The notes below the pieces were generated by a model that was not told the origin of the DNA, ran no database searches, and was given only the letters and a program-made list of their open reading frames with translations. A stretch of 64,000 nucleotides of DNA, taken from Chitinophaga agrisoli (GTDB lineage: Bacteria; Bacteroidota; Bacteroidia; Chitinophagales; Chitinophagaceae). Shown here piece after piece: positions 62,101 through 64,000 of the stretch; within the stretch, counting starts at the first letter, position 1; the number at the start of each line of letters is the position of its first letter. The position numbers were made by a program, and so were the translations under genes. The stretch spans positions 2,234,327 through 2,298,326 of the forward strand of contig NZ_VUOC01000004.1 in NCBI RefSeq assembly GCF_008386695.1, in the 5' to 3' direction.

Positions 62101-63526
62101 TATGCAAAAGAATGTGCACCGCCTGTTACGCCTGGTGGATCAGCTGCTGGACTTCCGGAAGATCCAGCACCAGCGCATGCAGCTACAGCTGCGGGAGCTG
62201 CCGGTGATCACCTTACTACGGGAGCTCTGTGATAGCTTTAACGACCTGGCGGAACAGAAACGTATCCGCCTGCAGTTCAACAGCAATGTACCGGAATGGG
62301 TGATGTGGGTGGATGATAATAAGCTGGATAAGATCCTGTACAACCTGCTCTCCAACGCGCATAAATTCACGCCTGCCGGCGGCAGTATAGAAGTACGCGC
62401 CATTGTAGATGAGATGGCCGGCACCCTGCAGATCCAGGTGGCTGATTCCGGTATCTCCATCCCGGACAATAAACGCGACCAGATCTTCCAGCGTTTCGCA
62501 CAGCTGAATACCAAGGTAACGGGAACGGGCATAGGATTATTCCTTACCCGGGAACTGGTAGAATTATTGAAAGGACAGATCAGTTTTCAAAATAATCCCG
62601 CAGCCGGTGTAACCTTCACCGTTACCCTGCCCCTTTCCAAAGACGTATACGCAGCAGAAGATCTGATGGCGCCAGACGCCGCCACGGAGGCTGCCCGCGC
62701 TACCTCCCTGCAGGCGGCATACATACCGGATGCAGCCGGCCTGGAGCTGCCGGAGCCCTGCTCCCGTTACAAAGTGCTGGTCATTGAAGACAACCCGGAC
62801 ATCTGCGATTACCTGGCCACACAGCTGGGGAAATATTTTCATGTACATACTGCCATGAATGGCCGCGAAGGCCTGGCCATGGCAATTGATATAGCCCCGG
62901 ACCTGGTGGTATGCGATGTAATGCTGCCGGAAATGAATGGCTTCGAAATTACGCGCCGCATCCGTAATGAGTTCCAGACCTGCCATATACCGGTGGTGCT
63001 GCTAACTGCCCTCTCCTCCGGCGAGCATCAGCTACAAGGCGTAGACGCCGGCGCAGATGCTTATATCGCCAAACCTTTCAGCACCCGCTTTTTGCTCACC
63101 ACCATTATCCGCATTATTGAACAGCGGGAAAAGATCCGTAAACGTTTCTCCAATGATCCCGGTTTCTTTGAAGTGACCATTGCCGAAAATGAAGCAGACC
63201 GCAAGTTCCTGGACCGCCTGCATTTCAGCATTGACCGCAACCTGGATAATGCCCAGTTCTCTGTAGATGAATTTGCCGCGGCGCTGAAGCTAGGCCGTAC
63301 CTTGTTTTATAAGAAGGTGAAAGGGCTTACGGGATATTCGCCCAATGAGTATATAAGGCTGGTGCGTTTAAAAAAGGCGGCGGAGTTGTTGAATACCGGG
63401 GAGTATACAGTGGCAGAGGTGACGTATAAAGTGGGGATGAATGATCCGTTCTATTTTAGTAAGTGCTTTAAGGCGCAGTTTGGTATTCCGCCATCGGCGT
63501 ATTTGAAGAAGGTGAAGGCGGGGTGA
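59186..63526 (+). CDS. Hybrid two-component system sensor/regulator (HTCS)
   Basis: The 1446-residue protein has a signal peptide (1 to about 26, ...AAYANQ), Reg_prop propeller repeats (about 35-760, many WIGT/WVGT blades) and a Y_Y_Y domain (about 800-890). A membrane helix (about 892-912) is followed by HisKA (NISHEFRTPLSL with His940), HATPase (NLLSNAHKF; DSGISIPD; TGTGIGLFL), a receiver (DLVVCDVMLPEMNG, Asp1244) and an AraC HTH at the end (FSVDEFAAALKLGRTLFYKKVKGLTGYSPNEYIRLVRLKKAAELL). The G1 box reads DSGISI where most have DxGxGI. It probably activates the divergent minus-strand PUL after sensing its oligosaccharide. The ATG at 59186 is followed by the signal peptide, so the start is secure. 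Confidence 0.96.
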   Translation: MQSLKCVSNICSCILLFLCHIAAYANQSAVNSTFNSSIGLEQLTTRDGLSQNTVRCLLQDKKGFIWIGTLNGLNRYDGKKFIVYRPEYGNPHSISDTRIRELHEDRYGFIWVKTFEGRFHCFDPVQESFIAYSLGNEELSYDQLFQSSTGDTWLYGRSNGCLRVQRKRGIFVSQRYPLPGSQHVNFMYEDGQHNIWIGTANGLYRINADGKLMDSFAATSGGQHYDFIQAFAGNGQLYFVSRQQVFAYHLQLHTFTALPMEQPLALTGAAWLNSATLLLGTSRAGVKLLQLGSGKLLPAGGIFGEEIPGHIDITTSPQKEIWVNNHSGTIWYYDPVQPHTRHFTVIPSPVMRLIDDDRLSFKTDNKQNTWITSYGGGLYCYNRLADTLQHFSYHTNDPDGLSSNYLLSVLTDRSGLIWVGTEHTGLNKLVPQSFTVAHYYPDTNSPRHYTANIVKTLFEDSRGNIWVSTKNGSLNLYNSQLQKLRSMEHLFPHQSTNIYCIEEDEKGYIWLGTKGQGLYIVHRDSLQWPARQFMMPEQEAGSNKSNLLYTILKDRQHRIWIGSFGAGLYLATYKGGRDLTLSNYFGTHETLKDIRCLLQDKAGDIWAGTNNGLIVFNPDQLLQHKTAFKVYQSGLRHPNGLTSNVIKTICEDHAGRIWIGTYGGGFSRFIPAAGKQPASFQTYTTQQGLSHDIVNGMMEDEQGDLWISTENGLTRFDPDKHTFEIFYFSNSTLGNLFAEAACCKRRNGQQLWGCMDGFYSCYPSLMKTDSVEAPVMLTGFSIAGGPARRSKGQSAIGSAKEIILEPGQKVFSLEFASLAFRNPQQNKYTYILENYEDEWNPPAGYNIATYRNLPPGEYTFRVKGTNNDGSWSRQEASVRIIVKPPFWRSLPAFILYGCVIVALVLGIRLVRKRIYHLQHAVALEKELTEYKLNFFTNISHEFRTPLSLIVSAMENLLPGQQSTWQTGKHLHIMQKNVHRLLRLVDQLLDFRKIQHQRMQLQLRELPVITLLRELCDSFNDLAEQKRIRLQFNSNVPEWVMWVDDNKLDKILYNLLSNAHKFTPAGGSIEVRAIVDEMAGTLQIQVADSGISIPDNKRDQIFQRFAQLNTKVTGTGIGLFLTRELVELLKGQISFQNNPAAGVTFTVTLPLSKDVYAAEDLMAPDAATEAARATSLQAAYIPDAAGLELPEPCSRYKVLVIEDNPDICDYLATQLGKYFHVHTAMNGREGLAMAIDIAPDLVVCDVMLPEMNGFEITRRIRNEFQTCHIPVVLLTALSSGEHQLQGVDAGADAYIAKPFSTRFLLTTIIRIIEQREKIRKRFSNDPGFFEVTIAENEADRKFLDRLHFSIDRNLDNAQFSVDEFAAALKLGRTLFYKKVKGLTGYSPNEYIRLVRLKKAAELLNTGEYTVAEVTYKVGMNDPFYFSKCFKAQFGIPPSAYLKKVKAG

Positions 63527-63623
63527 TGATTAATACATGTAGACAGCTAACCGGCCGGTGATGTAATGTCCATAGTAAAGCTAGCAGCGATGCCTGTATT
63601 TAGCTGAACATATATAAAACAAA

Positions 63624-63657
63624 AAAGCCTGTTTCAGTTTGCACTAAAACAGGCTTT
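63624..63657 (-). terminator. Rho-independent terminator of tRNA-Gly
   Basis: AAAGCCTGTTT (63624-63634) pairs perfectly over 11 bases with AAACAGGCTTT (63647-63657). On the minus strand it starts 8 bases after the tRNA and is followed by TTTTTTGTTTTA. Confidence 0.8.
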
Positions 63658-63665
63658 GCTTTCAG

Positions 63666-63738
63666 AGCGGAAGACCGGGCTCGAACCGGCCACCTCGACC
63701 TTGGCAAGGTCGCGCTCTACCAAATGAGCTACTTCCGC
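63666..63738 (-). tRNA. tRNA-Gly (anticodon GCC)
   Basis: The minus strand starts GCGGAAGTAGCTCATTTGG and ends GGTTCGAACCCGGTCTTCCGC plus T. It is 73 bases with a 7-base acceptor stem (GCGGAAG / CTTCCGC), a TTCGAAC T-loop and an anticodon loop TTGCCAA, giving GCC for glycine. CCA is not encoded. Confidence 0.95.
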
Positions 63739-63781
63739 GTTTTGATAAAAGAACTTTGCTTTACTTTTTCAATTGGGATTG

Positions 63782-63812
63782 CAAAGATAAGCAAGAATCC
63801 GTAATTACCAAA
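63782..63812 (-). promoter_or_regulatory. Promoter of tRNA-Gly
   Basis: On the minus strand TTTG (63809-63812) is followed after exactly 19 bases by TATCTTTG (63782-63789), a full Bacteroidota consensus. It lies about 44 bases before the tRNA, which fits a short leader that is processed away. Confidence 0.7.
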
Positions 63813-63813
63813 T

Positions 63814-64000
63814 TTATTTATACTTCGGATTGTAGAGTGTGTTATCCGGTACAACTACATCAGGCTTACCTTTATAACGGTGCGCATACAAGTTGCAACT
63901 GCCGGCAAATACAAATGCCACAATGCAGAAAACGGACATATAAAACATGAAGCGGGAAGAAGAAACCCAGTCGTTGGAGATGTCGTTCTTATTTTCAATT
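63814..64000 (-). CDS. Small membrane protein, C-terminal part (N-terminus beyond window)
   Basis: The minus-strand frame is open from the right edge to a TAA at 63814-63816 and encodes at least 61 residues. It contains a single hydrophobic helix (FMFYMSVFCIVAFVFAGSC) followed by a polar tail NLYAHRYKGKPDVVVPDN and ends NPKYK. I do not recognise the family. The start lies outside the window or at one of the internal Met codons. It overlaps the tRNA promoter region only at its 3' edge. Confidence 0.55.
   Translation of the reverse strand, partial: IENKNDISNDWVSSSRFMFYMSVFCIVAFVFAGSCNLYAHRYKGKPDVVVPDNTLYNPKYK

Noticed and set aside
1-64000. CRISPR arrays, prophage, rRNA operon or insertion sequences
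   Set aside because: No regularly spaced repeats, no transposase or integrase motifs and no rRNA sequence were seen.

Overview
The window looks like chromosomal DNA from a Bacteroidota bacterium, most likely a Chitinophagaceae member such as a Chitinophaga relative. That placement is inferred from gene content: three SusC/SusD pairs, two hybrid two-component sensors with periplasmic Reg_prop propellers, many lipoprotein signals, and promoters of the Bacteroidota type (TTTG, about 19 bases, TAnnTTTG). I could not search a database, so family calls rest on motifs I recognise.

Region 1 (1-19557) is a pectin (galacturonan / rhamnogalacturonan) utilisation region. A SusC-SusD pair runs off the left edge (1-3918, minus). 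It is followed by a D-aminoacylase-like amidohydrolase, a LacI regulator, an M1 aminopeptidase, an AraC regulator and a DUF4240 protein. Next comes a four-gene minus-strand operon: CE12-GH28 fusion, GH105-DUF4350 fusion, UxaB and UxaC. It is divergent from a second LacI regulator. Related palindromes lie in front of the SusCD pair and between the GH28 operon and the second LacI gene, suggesting one regulon.

Region 2 (19558-43568) holds a stand-alone FtsX/MacB-type permease with a sigma54-like promoter, an unclassified (alpha/alpha)6 glycosidase, a GH95 fucosidase and a hybrid sensor. These are followed by two duplicated GLUG-type lipoproteins, a 39-residue membrane peptide and a plus-strand run of PA14-containing GH31, SusC, SusD and a surface glycan-binding lipoprotein. 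GH31 of the alpha-xylosidase type plus GH95 suggests xyloglucan or a similar fucosylated, xylosylated glycan.

Region 3 (43611-63526) is one tightly packed minus-strand run: GH31, a second 39-residue membrane peptide, SusC, SusD, PL22 oligogalacturonate lyase, GH43-like propeller, GH106 rhamnosidase and finally a 963-residue protein. It is divergent from a second hybrid sensor. The last gene is the strangest in the window. It has a proline-rich N-terminus with a VVQR motif, a putative non-specific nuclease core, a long coiled coil and an arginine/serine-rich tail resembling eukaryotic SR splicing proteins.

The right end has a tRNA-Gly(GCC) with its own promoter and terminator, and the C-terminal end of a small membrane protein.
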